This document shows positions 1-8,610 of a DNA stretch of 46,820 nucleotides, piece after piece. Source of the stretch: an uncultured Hungatella sp. (GTDB lineage: Bacteria; Bacillota; Clostridia; Lachnospirales; Lachnospiraceae); the NCBI GenBank assembly GCA_947089145.1, contig CAMUJH010000032.1, positions 1 through 46,820 of the forward strand, read 5' to 3'. Position 1 is the first letter of the stretch; each line of letters starts with the position of its first letter. The notes beneath the pieces are model-generated. The model was given only the letters and a program-made list of their open reading frames with translations, did not search any database and was not told the DNA's origin. The position numbers were made by a program, and so were the translations under genes.

Positions 1-268
1 TGCATTTCCGGGGTGTATCTGTCTTCTGCCGTTTTGGGCTTGAATTATCTCTTGGGTATCTGCTGAGAGCCCTGCCGATGGAAATCTCAGAATTGCCGCC
101 ATGGTATGGATAAGCCGTATCAAAATAATTCACGCCATGGCCTATGGCATAGGCCACCATCTCCTCTACTGCCTCCTGATTGATGAAGCCGTCTTCATTC
201 ACCGGCAGACGCATGGCTCCGAATCCCAGACGGGACAGACTTAATCCTTTAAAATTGCTCGTCTCCAT
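1..268 (-). CDS. Aldo/keto reductase, N-terminal part (runs off window edge)
   Basis: The reading frame opens with ATG at 268 behind a strong AGGAGGAG site at 273-282. It reads METSNFKGLSLSRLGFGAMR, then NYFDTAYPYHGGNSE, then a GRALSRYPR segment. This is the start of a TIM-barrel aldo/keto reductase, with the conserved FDTA..Y substrate/NADPH-pocket motif holding the catalytic Asp and Tyr. After about residue 73 the translation (NSSPKRQKTDTPRKC) no longer resembles the expected YYLA.KFPG strand, so a frameshift or deletion near position 50 is possible. It lies just downstream of the next reductase and on the same strand, so the two may be a duplicated pair. The class with a C-terminal ferredoxin domain often has this N-terminus, but that part is outside the window. 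Confidence 0.75.
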   Translation of the reverse strand, partial: METSNFKGLSLSRLGFGAMRLPVNEDGFINQEAVEEMVAYAIGHGVNYFDTAYPYHGGNSEISIGRALSRYPRDNSSPKRQKTDTPRKC

Positions 269-363
269 AATACTCCTCCTTTAAGTTTCCTTGAAGTGAC
301 AGCCTCCATGAACCGCCTGGGGATGCATGTAATGGCAGCGGCCCGGGCTGCCCTTCTGATCTT

Positions 364-1401
364 CTATATTTTCTGGTTTCCCGTGGACCAGACGTGTTTT
401 TCTTTTGCCGCTGAAACCGTATTCTGGGCCATGACGCCTACCAGGGCATGGGGAACGTAAGGCTCCTCCAGGTATGCCCTTTCCTCTTCCGAAAGAACAA
501 GCTCTGCGGCCTTCGCCGCTCCCTCTATGTGGTGCAGCTTCGTGGCGCCTACTACGGGAGCCGTCACTTTTGACAAAAGCCAGGACAGGGAGATCTCCGT
601 CATAGACACGCCCCGCTTTTCTGCAAGCTCCGCCACCCGGCCTATGATCACGCTGTCCTGCACGGCAGTCCCGTCATATTTAAGCTTTGCGTAGCTGTCT
701 TCCTTCAGACGCTTGGAAGTCTCTCCGGGAGTCTTGGACAGACGTCCGCCTGCCAGGGCGCTGTAAGGCGTCATGGCAATCTTGTCCTCGGCGCAAAGCT
801 TTGCCATCTCCCTCTCTTCTTCACGAAAGATCAGATTATAATGACCCTGTATGGAGACAAATTTTGCGAATCCCTCTTTCTCAGCCAGCGCATTGGCCTT
901 GGCAAGCTGCCAGGCAAAGCAGTTGGAAATACCGATATATCTTGCTTTCCCCGCCTTAACCACACGGTTCAGCCCCTCCATAACGTCATAGAGAGGCGTC
1001 TGATAATCCCACATATGGCAGATGTACAGATCCACATAGTCCATTCCAAGATTTTCAAGGCTCTTGTCAAGCATCCGTTCAATATGCTGCTGTCCCGTAA
1101 CGCCTTCCTGTATCTCCTCTTGTGTCCGGGGAAGAAATTTGGTAGCCGCCACCACATCTTCCCGTTTTGCGAAATCCCGGAGGGCCCTGCCCACGTACTG
1201 CTCGCTGGTTCCGCTCTGGTATGCGATGGCCGTGTCAAAGAAATTGACTCCCAGCTCCAGCCCCCGTTTTATAATCTCCCGGGAGCGCTCCTCGTCAACA
1301 GTCCAGGAATGCTGCCCGTTTGCCGCATCGCCGAATCCCATACAGCCCATGCAGATACGGGATACGGTCAGTTCAGAAGTCCCAAGCTTCGCATATTGCA
1401 T
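364..1401 (-). CDS. Aldo/keto reductase
   Basis: A full-length NAD(P)H-dependent aldo/keto reductase of about 345 residues. The catalytic tetrad is visible: Asp and Tyr in NFFDTAIAYQSGTSEQYVG, Lys in VAATKFLPR, and His in LYICHMWD. The later VSIQGHYNLI and IGISNC segments are the usual barrel strands. ATG codons occur at 1407 and 1401. The later one is preferred because the GGAGG site sits about 8 nt upstream of it, while the first ATG lies almost on the site. The preceding MBL-fold gene ends at 1404, two bases before this start, so the pair is almost certainly co-transcribed and translationally coupled. The substrate is unknown; family members reduce aldehydes and ketones in the cytosol. Confidence 0.9.
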   Translation of the reverse strand: MQYAKLGTSELTVSRICMGCMGFGDAANGQHSWTVDEERSREIIKRGLELGVNFFDTAIAYQSGTSEQYVGRALRDFAKREDVVAATKFLPRTQEEIQEGVTGQQHIERMLDKSLENLGMDYVDLYICHMWDYQTPLYDVMEGLNRVVKAGKARYIGISNCFAWQLAKANALAEKEGFAKFVSIQGHYNLIFREEEREMAKLCAEDKIAMTPYSALAGGRLSKTPGETSKRLKEDSYAKLKYDGTAVQDSVIIGRVAELAEKRGVSMTEISLSWLLSKVTAPVVGATKLHHIEGAAKAAELVLSEEERAYLEEPYVPHALVGVMAQNTVSAAKEKHVWSTGNQKI

Positions 1402-1403
1402 TA

Positions 1404-2210
1404 TCATTTCCTCCCTGCTGATTTTTTAAGATGAAAGCATTCTCCTGGAGCCAGCACAACCACCCGCTCAGGATTTGCCACCAGGCTCTTTACCACTTCC
1501 GGATCTCCGTTAAATTCCTTCCATTCAGGAGCGTCCACGCTGCCCCAGTGCCACAAAATCAGCTGCGTATCCGGATAAGCAGCCGCCATTTTCCTCACTC
1601 CTTCCAGACCGATATGCCATCTGCTGTCAGAAATGTCAAACAGCATGACATCAGGAGACGGCATATGGAGCTGCTCTTCCATCAGGCGGCTGTCCCCTAC
1701 TGCCCAAATGCTTCCGTCCGGAGTATCAAGCCAGAATCCGCAGAAATCTTCCATCTGAAAATCCCTGATGTGATGCTTCGGGGACTCATTCTGCCAGGCA
1801 TGATCTGCAGGCGTCAGAGTCACCGACGTGTTTCCAACCTGAAACGTCTCCTTAATGTCATGGCCCATCCCCTCGATCCCCAGTTCTTCTTTTAAAAGCC
1901 CTGCCACATAATGGGGGCCATGAAATCCCTTGACTTTATCCGCCAATTTCCTGCAGGTAGTCCTGCTGTAATGATCATTGTCACAGTGGGTCAGAAGTAC
2001 CGCATCCACAGAGGGCACCTCTTCTTCTGTTATGGGCACTTGGATAAGCAGCGGCATATCAAAACCGCTTAAGACAGGGTCGATCATCATGGTCGTTCCC
2101 CTGCTGTTGATCAAAGCCCCTGCATTGCCCAGCCAGCGAATCTGGGTTCCCTTTGCCAAAGCAAATGCCTCTTTTCCAAATGGTTGTGTTTCCGGCGCTT
2201 TTGCCTGCAT
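1404..2210 (-). CDS. MBL-fold metallo-hydrolase (UlaG-like)
   Basis: A 268-residue metallo-beta-lactamase-fold protein. After an early GNAGALINSRGTTMMIDPVL strand pair comes the metal motif region VLLTHCDNDHYS, which reads H-x-D-x-D-H where many relatives have H-x-H-x-D-H. Further ligand candidates are the His in TLTPADHAWQ, the Asp in WAVGDSRL, and a C-terminal HWG. The family is cytosolic and hydrolyses phosphoester or lactone substrates (UlaG acts on L-ascorbate-6-phosphate), but no specific substrate can be read here. It is the first gene of a two-gene unit with the downstream aldo/keto reductase. A short inverted repeat, TATCT/AGATA near 2340-2356, lies upstream and may be regulatory. 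The second-His substitution is probably a subfamily trait rather than a defect. Confidence 0.85.
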   Translation of the reverse strand: MQAKAPETQPFGKEAFALAKGTQIRWLGNAGALINSRGTTMMIDPVLSGFDMPLLIQVPITEEEVPSVDAVLLTHCDNDHYSRTTCRKLADKVKGFHGPHYVAGLLKEELGIEGMGHDIKETFQVGNTSVTLTPADHAWQNESPKHHIRDFQMEDFCGFWLDTPDGSIWAVGDSRLMEEQLHMPSPDVMLFDISDSRWHIGLEGVRKMAAAYPDTQLILWHWGSVDAPEWKEFNGDPEVVKSLVANPERVVVLAPGECFHLKKSAGRK

Positions 2211-2462
2211 ATTCGTTACCGTCCTTTCTTAAATGATTCAGTGCCTGCGTAATCTGCCTGAGGCAAACTTCCCTCATCTGCATTATTGATAGGATAGTTC
2301 TGATTCTTTTTCTTCTCTTTTTCGCATTTTCAATCAGAAAACTATCTGTTTTAGATAACTCTATAATACAATATCATAAGCAAAAAGTATAATACTCTTT
2401 TTCTCTATCTTCCAATGCTTTTAAGGCATGATTCATGCTTTTGATTTATTTAAAGGTTCTTT

Positions 2463-3806
2463 CTATTTTCCGATCTGCGCCAGTTTCTTTCTCCACAAAA
2501 ACGCTGCCAAAGGAATTCCCGCCAGCTCTGCGGCTATAAAGCCGATCCACAGAACATCCAGATTTCCAAAAATTCTAAGTATCATAGTAAAAGCAAGGGG
2601 CAGAACCGCCTGCCTGGTCATGGTGATAACCATGCTGCTCAGTCCCATAGATAAGCCCTGCAGCCCCGCCGACAAGACAAGTCCTGGAATCGCCAAAAAC
2701 CATGACAGCGCCAGTATACGCAGCGCCGGAATCCCGATCTCCAGCATATAATCAGAAGCGTCAAAAATCCGAAGCACCGTGGCAGGCAGAAGCTCCAGCA
2801 CCGCGAAAAACACCAGATAGAGCAGCGCCCCGTACACCATAGCCCATTTAACTCCGCCCGTGATCCTCTTTTTCTTCCCTGCCCCATAGTTGTACGCCAC
2901 TACAGGAATCAGTCCGTTATTAATCCCATGAACCCCCACGGTGCAGATATTGAAAATACGGGCGCAGATTCCGTACACTGCCACTGCCGTAGTAGAAAAT
3001 CCGAGAAGAATGGAATTCATCAGTATCCCCACAAAAGACGTCAGCACCTGCACCAGGGTGGAGGGCAGCCCTACCTTCAGAATCATCGCCACACTCTCCA
3101 TATGGGGCCGAACCGTAAATCCAAAAGGGATCTCCTTGTTCCACCTTCGGTTGATCACAATCCCCGCCGCCATTCCCACAATCTGACCTATCACCGTGGC
3201 AATAGCCGCTCCCATGGTTTCCATTCTGGGAAAGCCGAACCATCCAAAGATAAAGATCGGGTCAAGTATCAGATTGGTGACGGACGCCGCCGACAAGGTA
3301 AACAAAAACAGCCCTGAGCGGCCGCTGGCAATAACAAAACGGTCAAACACCCATTGTCCCATCTGCCCGAACGAAAACAGCATGCACACAGTCAGATAAT
3401 CCACACCGTACGACCTGATCACCTGGTTTCCGCCGGACTGCCACTGAAAATAAGTTCTCACAAACAGCAGGCACATGATAGCAATGACAACCCAGGAACA
3501 CATAGCGATAAAGATTGCAGCGTCCGCTGCCTTTCGCACCTCTCGCGAATCCTTTCTCCCAAGAGCCCTGGAGATCACGGCATTCAGTCCCACCGCATTT
3601 CCAAGGCCCAGGGCGGACACAAGGAGCTGAACCGGCGCCGCAAGGGAAAGCGCTGTCAGTGCATCCTCTGAAATCCTGGAAACAAACATCGAATCCACAA
3701 AATTGTATAGAGAATTGATAAACAAACTGATCATCAGAGGAATCCCCGTCATCAGAATCAACCTGCTCATCTTCTGGGTTCCCATGATATTTTCCTTCTC
3801 TGCCAT
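2463..3806 (-). CDS. MATE family multidrug/toxin exporter
   Basis: A 447-residue, very hydrophobic protein with about 12 membrane segments and the standard MATE opening: a short polar leader with MGTQKMSRLILMTGIPLMI, then LYNFVDSMFVSRI. The two halves are pseudo-repeats; the second restarts around VGLPSTLVQVLTSFVGILMN. Known family role: Na+ or H+ coupled export of cationic drugs and dyes across the plasma membrane. Two starts are possible. ATG 3806 has AAAGGAG about 12 nt upstream, and ATG 3785 has AAGGAAA close by. The longer form matches the usual N-terminus of Firmicute MATE proteins. The substrate is unknown. Confidence 0.92.
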   Translation of the reverse strand: MAEKENIMGTQKMSRLILMTGIPLMISLFINSLYNFVDSMFVSRISEDALTALSLAAPVQLLVSALGLGNAVGLNAVISRALGRKDSREVRKAADAAIFIAMCSWVVIAIMCLLFVRTYFQWQSGGNQVIRSYGVDYLTVCMLFSFGQMGQWVFDRFVIASGRSGLFLFTLSAASVTNLILDPIFIFGWFGFPRMETMGAAIATVIGQIVGMAAGIVINRRWNKEIPFGFTVRPHMESVAMILKVGLPSTLVQVLTSFVGILMNSILLGFSTTAVAVYGICARIFNICTVGVHGINNGLIPVVAYNYGAGKKKRITGGVKWAMVYGALLYLVFFAVLELLPATVLRIFDASDYMLEIGIPALRILALSWFLAIPGLVLSAGLQGLSMGLSSMVITMTRQAVLPLAFTMILRIFGNLDVLWIGFIAAELAGIPLAAFLWRKKLAQIGK

Positions 3807-4021
3807 TTCCTTATTTTGTCTCCTTTCACGTTTTTGTTTTCTTTTTTATATTATAAAATGCCTGAATATAAATATCAAATACTTATAGATTATTCATTCC
3901 CATGCTTTTTATATATAGCAAGTCTGAATTGCCGGTCTGTCATCGAACGTAAGATGTTTTTTTCACATGTTATCCTCTAATCTGAAGACAGGGCAGATAT
4001 GATTGTAGCGCAGACAGCAAG

Positions 4022-4067
4022 AAAGAGAAACCCTGAAATTGCAGCCGCAACCTCAAGACTTCTCTTT
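4022..4067 (-). terminator. Stem-loop terminator downstream of the RbsD-like remnant
   Basis: Inverted arms AAAGAGAA (4022-4029) and TTCTCTTT (4060-4067) enclose a loop rich in GC-GCTGC. The stop codon of the RbsD-like remnant lies inside the stem-loop. The following minus-strand sequence is only moderately T-rich. The same loop and arm pattern recurs at 11188-11233. Confidence 0.5.
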
Positions 4068-4384
4068 TAATCCTTTTTCCAGCCATTCCATAGGAATATC
4101 ATCGATGGGATAACCGGCTATTAAAATTGCCTGTGCGTGTACTCCATAATCCCCGGTCTAAATAACAGCCTTACATCTGTCACGCATTCTATAGTAATCT
4201 GGAATATATGGAATTTCGTGAATGTTTTCTTTACCCATTAAATCAAGATATTCTGCTTACGGGGATCATGGATATAATGCCTTTTCAGCTGTACCGCTTC
4301 CTGCATCTGCAATAAACAGCATTTCTCCATACCGGATACCTGCAATAATGGCTGCTAATCTTCCGTTTAATATTCTTTTTTCAT
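4053..4384 (-). pseudogene. RbsD/FucU-type sugar mutarotase, broken
   Basis: Translation from ATG 4384 gives MKKRILNGRLAAIIAG and then FIADAGSG, the typical start of RbsD/FucU pyranases (cytosolic sugar mutarotases, which usually begin MKKGILN...IA..GH.d.ivIADaG). The frame stops at a TGA shortly after. A second stretch reads ENIHEIPYIPDYYRMRDRCK, then an in-frame TAG where an Arg would be expected, then TGDYGVHAQAILIAGYPIDD to the end at 4053, matching the family's conserved RTGe...ilv.G C-terminus. The middle of the protein is missing. So there are at least two stops and an internal deletion. It lies downstream of a ROK regulator and a sugar O-acetyltransferase, consistent with a former sugar-use operon. 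Confidence 0.7.
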
Positions 4385-4401
4385 GTTGTCATCTCGTGTT
4401 T

Positions 4402-4992
4402 TTAGAGATTCTGTTCTATGTTTATTTTGTCCTGTTCTGTTATTGAACGAAGCACTCTGCAGGGATTTCCTACCGCAATCACATTTGCCGGGATATTTTT
4501 AGTCACAACACTTTTTGCGCCAATCACGCTATTTTCTCCTATTGTCACCCCCGGCAGAATCGTAACATCTGCACCGATCCAAACATTATCACCTATATGA
4601 ACAGGTTCAGCCAATTCAAAGCCTTTATTCCGTTCCTCCGCAATAATCGGGTGGTTTGCTGTATATATTCCGCAATTCGGGCCAATAAAACAGTTTTTCC
4701 CAATCTTTATTTTCGCACCGTCCATAAAATAAGCATTATGGTTAATAAAAGTGCCGTGTCCTATTATACAGTTATAACCATAGTCGGTATAGAACGGAGA
4801 TAGTATCACAACATCTTTTCCCATATTGGGAAGCAGTTCTTTTAATAGCCTTTCTTTTTCCGACACGTTTTTAGGGTTCGTCATATTAAAAGCGAAATAC
4901 AGTTCTTCTGCCTTTAAACGCTCCTCCAGTAATTCCGTGTCAAAGTTAGCGTCATACCAAAGACCTTTTTCCAGTTTCTCACGTTCTGTCAT
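4402..4992 (-). CDS. Sugar O-acetyltransferase (LacA/Maa-like)
   Basis: A 196-residue left-handed beta-helix acetyltransferase. An N-terminal mac domain (residues about 5-60, EKLEKGLWYDANFD) is followed by hexapeptide repeats such as IKIGKNCFIGPNCGIYTANH and VWIGADVTILPGVTIGENSV. The His in TANHPI is the expected catalytic base. The family transfers acetyl from acetyl-CoA to the 6-hydroxyl of galactosides, glucose or maltose in the cytosol. The length is normal. The ATG overlaps the stop of the upstream ROK regulator by 4 bp (ATGA), so the two are translationally coupled. The preferred sugar cannot be read from sequence. Confidence 0.9.
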   Translation of the reverse strand: MTEREKLEKGLWYDANFDTELLEERLKAEELYFAFNMTNPKNVSEKERLLKELLPNMGKDVVILSPFYTDYGYNCIIGHGTFINHNAYFMDGAKIKIGKNCFIGPNCGIYTANHPIIAEERNKGFELAEPVHIGDNVWIGADVTILPGVTIGENSVIGAKSVVTKNIPANVIAVGNPCRVLRSITEQDKINIEQNL

Positions 4993-5981
4993 GTCAGTTC
5001 TCCTTTCAAATCCAATGCCTTGCGATACATACCCTCTAAATAATAAGTATTCAGGTTTTCTTCTAAAACGAAATCCGGCATATATTCTTCTGGGATAAAA
5101 TCCAGGCAGGCTTTTTCTATAATCTTCATAATTTCTTCATTCAGCAGATCACCTGTGAAAACAATTCTGTTCGGATTCATCATTGCAATAATGGAAACTA
5201 CAGATTTTTCTATCAAGGGCAGTCCCTCTGGTATCTTTAACATAGCTGTTATCTCTTCTCTTTTCATGCCAAAAGGGAGAAAGCCCACCATTCCCGCAAA
5301 TTGGTTTTTCCCTTTAATAATTGTTCCAGCATGGACGGTAGCCGTTCCGGGAAGTATATGGGACGGGAAATTGGCCAGGGTAATTATTTCATTCCCGCTC
5401 TCACTTTTTTTATAATATCCATATACCTTAAAATGCATATCATTTTCAAGGCATACTGGAAGATGAAATTCTCTGTTTAGCTTTTCAACAATCTGTTCAT
5501 TTTCTAATTCTTCAATATCACAATGACGAATAATGCCAAATTCCGCAATGCTCGGCGTTCCAATCATAATCTGTGAAATATTGTCGTAGCGTCCTGTTAT
5601 TTCTGTAATGCACTTCTCTATTACAGAATAGTCAAGAATATCCCAGGCTGCCGTTTTTTGTTCCAACACATTTCCTAAAGCGGATAGAAGCCAGCTGTTT
5701 AAAATTTTTATGCCCTTTATCTTCTCAAATGTGATGCATAAAATGCTTTCGTGGGATTCATTGATTTGATAGAAGGCTGTTTTTCGCCCTACTTCCTGTA
5801 CCTTCCTTTTCTCACCAATCACTTCGCCACATTGCTCCATGTCATTGAGCAGAGTATTACAAGTAGCCACGCTTAATCCTGTTTCATTGGAAATCTGCTG
5901 CTTGGTATACTGGCCTCCTCCCCATAGAATGTTAAGAATCTTATTTTTATTGACTCTCCTAATATCCGCAGAATCTTTAAT
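4989..5981 (-). CDS. ROK-family transcriptional regulator, probable non-ATG start
   Basis: About 330 residues. An N-terminal winged helix (RRVNKNKILNILWGGGQYT, then QQISNETGLSVATCNTLLND) and GRKTAFY lead into a ROK-like domain. The first in-frame GTG (5870) would cut the helix-turn-helix in half. The frame is open upstream to a TGA at 5988-5990, and an ideal AAGGAGGTG site sits at 5990-5998. Only CTG 5987 (spacing 3) and ATT 5981 (spacing 9) offer starts, so ATT is preferred, or an ATG-to-ATT mutation has occurred. The usual ROK zinc motif CxCGxxGC and the ExGH motif are absent (the region reads AGMVGFLPFG), so inducer binding may differ. Probable role: autoregulation plus control of the coupled acetyltransferase and RbsD-like genes. 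Confidence 0.8.
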   Translation of the reverse strand: MKDSADIRRVNKNKILNILWGGGQYTKQQISNETGLSVATCNTLLNDMEQCGEVIGEKRKVQEVGRKTAFYQINESHESILCITFEKIKGIKILNSWLLSALGNVLEQKTAAWDILDYSVIEKCITEITGRYDNISQIMIGTPSIAEFGIIRHCDIEELENEQIVEKLNREFHLPVCLENDMHFKVYGYYKKSESGNEIITLANFPSHILPGTATVHAGTIIKGKNQFAGMVGFLPFGMKREEITAMLKIPEGLPLIEKSVVSIIAMMNPNRIVFTGDLLNEEIMKIIEKACLDFIPEEYMPDFVLEENLNTYYLEGMYRKALDLKGELT

Positions 5982-6014
5982 AAACAGTCACCTCCTTCTA
6001 TTATTATAATAGTT

Positions 6015-6043
6015 ATAATAACACATATGTTATTTGATGTCAA
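6015..6043 (-). promoter_or_regulatory. Promoter and palindromic operator of the ROK regulator
   Basis: On the minus strand TTGACA (6043-6038) is followed by a 17-bp spacer and TATTAT (6020-6015). The spacer contains the palindrome ATAACA-N4-TGTTAT (6018-6033), a good candidate for an autorepression site. The predicted transcript starts upstream of the AAGGAGGTG at 5990-5998, which supports translation of the full winged helix. Confidence 0.65.
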
Positions 6044-6048
6044 TGCCA

Positions 6049-6428
6049 CAATACCATGTTCCAGGCAATGTCTACGAAGCGAATCTTACATTCTCCCATT
6101 TGCTTTCGCAGTATCAATCCAGCCTGCAAATAGTCCCTGCCCGATGAATGAAGTTTTCTCATCCAGCCTCCCTGCCTTATGGCTAATTAGAGGTAATCAA
6201 AGGGGAAACCACAATCCGGAAGAAATCGGCCATATGTTCAAGAAATATTGTGAGTTGGCAGGAATCCTGATATAATGGGTATAAACGCCCATCCAGGATA
6301 AAAAAGGCAGGGAGAAGAACATCCGTCAGGCCGCAGCTAATCGTTCCATTGATTTTTAGGCTTTGTCTGGCAATAACCGTCATAGTCTTCTTGTAGGCAG
6401 AAAATTCGAGAAAGGATTAGGAAACAAA
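6049..6428. other. Gene-poor decayed stretch
   Basis: No convincing gene was found here on either strand. Short frames exist in both directions but lack ribosome sites and recognisable motifs. With the next entry this looks like an eroded locus. Confidence 0.5.
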
Positions 6429-6608
6429 ATGGAATAGGCATATAAAGTTGATGAATTGTTAGAAAAAAGCTGCTATGTCATAGACTTTCTTCCTGAGCAG
6501 GTGAAGCCGGACACTGGAGGGCAATACTTTGATATAGAATACTATCTGCTTAACAGCAAGAAGCATTTTTCATTGAGTTTCCGAAGGATTGTTCTGGCGG
6601 AAACCGGA
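6429..6608 (+). pseudogene. Fragment of an unrecognised small protein gene
   Basis: From ATG 6429 the frame reads Met-Glu-stop and then AYKVDELLEKSCYVIDFLPE, followed by YFDIEYYLLNSKKHFSLSF, after which similarity to an ordinary protein fades. The composition looks protein-like and acidic, with no repeats, but there is an in-frame TAG at the third codon and no credible 3' end. It resembles short hypothetical proteins common in Clostridia, but the function is unknown. Confidence 0.4.
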
Positions 6609-6789
6609 GGTAAGCGAAGCGCAGAGTGCCGTTTTCCCGTTCTAAATGCATCATCTGCTGTTTCAAAGAGATCTGTCCTTTAAAGAAAGCTGTTCTTCCC
6701 TTTCCACGTCTCACCAAACTTTGGGCGGGGGATACTAGAGCGTGTTTGAAAATTCATTCCTGGCATGGGACTGGTTGGCCTGAATATTC

Positions 6790-8298
6790 CTACCAGGCAG
6801 AAACCTTATGAGAAATTAAGAACTTCCCACCCTGCAGTTCTTCTACTTCCAATTCCATCTCACAGGAAGATATTCCTAACTGAATCATGACATCTTCCAT
6901 ATACGCCTGCCTGTAATGTTTCGCCTGATAGTCCCTCTTCCATTCCTCCAATAGCTGCGCATCCCTGATTACGTTATAAAAAGTATAGCTTCCCCGGCCA
7001 TTCTGTAATATTTGCTCATAACAATCCCTGTAGTAACTGTCCATATCCATAAGAACCTGCTCCTCAGTCATTCCTAAATCCCCAATGTTTCTCAGAGCGC
7101 TTTCTTCCGGATTCTGTTCTAGATTGCAGTAGGTCGCGCCGTTACAAGGCGGCAGGTAGACGGATAGATCCTGCCTGATATGGCTGCCTGCGTAATCCAT
7201 GTCTGTCTTGTTAAAGTAATCATAGCGTCCTCCATCCGAATCATCCCATGTAACATCCACATTATAATACCCGTCATCCAGCGCAACGATATTCCATGCA
7301 TGTTCTTCTCCTGCATAGCCGGTACAATAATAACAGGGAATACCCAGCTGCTGCATAAGATACTGAAAAGCCCTTGCATATCCGGCACAAACGGTCTGTC
7401 CGTTTACCAGAGCACTGTACGCACTTTGATTCATTTCCGCACCTAAATGATAGGAAACCCTTTCTATCAGCTTATCATGGACAAATCTCTCTTTTTCATA
7501 GTCGCTGGATAAGTTCTGCGCTTCTGAAACAATCTGACTGGCATTCTCCTCAAACCCGGCCCTTTCGTCATCTATATTCTGTGCGGTGCGGTTAAATCTC
7601 AGATCAATTTCCACACACCTTCCATCGCTCATGTACTTGCAGGAATACGCCGTCTCCAGCCAGAACAGTTCCGGGTGATCATTATAAACTGCAGAAAACA
7701 CATTTTTAAGCTGGTCTGATGTTATTTGCTCCATTGGCATAAACACAGAATACAGTTCATTGGCATTGGCATAAATCTGGCGGTACATACGTTTTCCTCT
7801 GTCATCCAGCATGGCATAATAAGGATATTGTACACCATCAAAATCCAATGCCTCACCTGTGTACCCTGTATCAATCTGGTTTTGAAGTTCCTCTGCAGCT
7901 TCATCGTCAATCTGCTCACGATTTTCCTGTATCTGCTGATATCCATTTCTGCCCGATACATTCTCTGGCACGACGATTTCGGACTGGTTTGGCAAAATAT
8001 AATCCGATACAATGGATTTTGCCATCACATCATTTTTCAAGGGTTCCATTCCATCCGTTTCAAATTCCTCTGCCTTCTGCCCGGTTTCTTCTCTTTCCGC
8101 ATTTTCACCGGGATGGCTGGCTGTTTCTTCCTTAAGGTCATAGTTTCCCGCTATTGTTTCAGCGCTTTCCTGCTCTGGGTATAAAAATGTCTCAATTTTA
8201 TCCGTAATATCCGGTCTGAATATGTATATCCCACTTAACATAGAGAAAATGGCAAATACCACCGCCGTAAAGTATATCAGCCCTTTTAAAAATCTCAT
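6790..8298 (-). CDS. Membrane-anchored transglutaminase-like cysteine protein
   Basis: 502 residues. One N-terminal membrane segment (residues about 6-27, LIYFTAVVFAIFSMLSGIYI) is followed by a Glu-rich linker to about residue 140 and then an extracytoplasmic transglutaminase-like domain. The catalytic triad is visible: Cys in NGQTVCAGYARAFQYLMQQL, His in GEEHAWNIV, and Asp in YYNVDVTWDDSD. Enzymes of this superfamily act as peptidases or amide-cleaving or cross-linking enzymes on cell-wall or surface proteins. The domain arrangement (anchor, spacer, then transglutaminase core) fits a cell-surface role. It stands alone, with no obvious operon partner. The substrate is unknown. Confidence 0.85.
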   Translation of the reverse strand: MRFLKGLIYFTAVVFAIFSMLSGIYIFRPDITDKIETFLYPEQESAETIAGNYDLKEETASHPGENAEREETGQKAEEFETDGMEPLKNDVMAKSIVSDYILPNQSEIVVPENVSGRNGYQQIQENREQIDDEAAEELQNQIDTGYTGEALDFDGVQYPYYAMLDDRGKRMYRQIYANANELYSVFMPMEQITSDQLKNVFSAVYNDHPELFWLETAYSCKYMSDGRCVEIDLRFNRTAQNIDDERAGFEENASQIVSEAQNLSSDYEKERFVHDKLIERVSYHLGAEMNQSAYSALVNGQTVCAGYARAFQYLMQQLGIPCYYCTGYAGEEHAWNIVALDDGYYNVDVTWDDSDGGRYDYFNKTDMDYAGSHIRQDLSVYLPPCNGATYCNLEQNPEESALRNIGDLGMTEEQVLMDMDSYYRDCYEQILQNGRGSYTFYNVIRDAQLLEEWKRDYQAKHYRQAYMEDVMIQLGISSCEMELEVEELQGGKFLISHKVSAW

Positions 8299-8462
8299 TC
8301 TGTGCCACCCATACCTTCCTGGTTTTAACGCTTTATTATGACATAAACAGGTAACATAAATCTAACAAAAAGATAAAAATTTTATAAAGTTGTTATCCGA
8401 GTCTATTCATCGCTACATAAATTAAGTATATCATAAGAATTTTGTATTTGTCTGCAAATTAA

Positions 8463-8507
8463 AAAGCATATATACAATGACTTATAGCAATCATGTATAT
8501 ATGCTTT
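8463..8507 (-). terminator. Intrinsic terminator of the flavin reductase gene
   Basis: A long AT-rich hairpin: AAAGCATATATAC-A-ATGA pairs with TCATGTATATATGCTTT across a 10-nt loop, with one bulged base. On the minus strand it is followed by TTTTTAATTT. It lies about 100 bp downstream of the stop at 8611. Confidence 0.7.
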
Positions 8508-8610
8508 ATGTTTTAATTCACCAAGTATTCTACTTTACTTTTGTAAGTTTCTATTACATGAGATTTTAGTAAATAATGGAATCTTTTGTAAAAATAACGA
8601 TATTCGTTAA

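Noticed and set aside
841-1434. 197-codon plus-strand frame opposite the aldo/keto reductase
   Set aside because: Antisense to a gene with a full catalytic tetrad; translation is low-information and has no ribosome site.
2330-2400. TATAAT on the plus strand near 2361
   Set aside because: It faces no plus-strand gene and has no matching -35; probably chance in an AT-rich gap.
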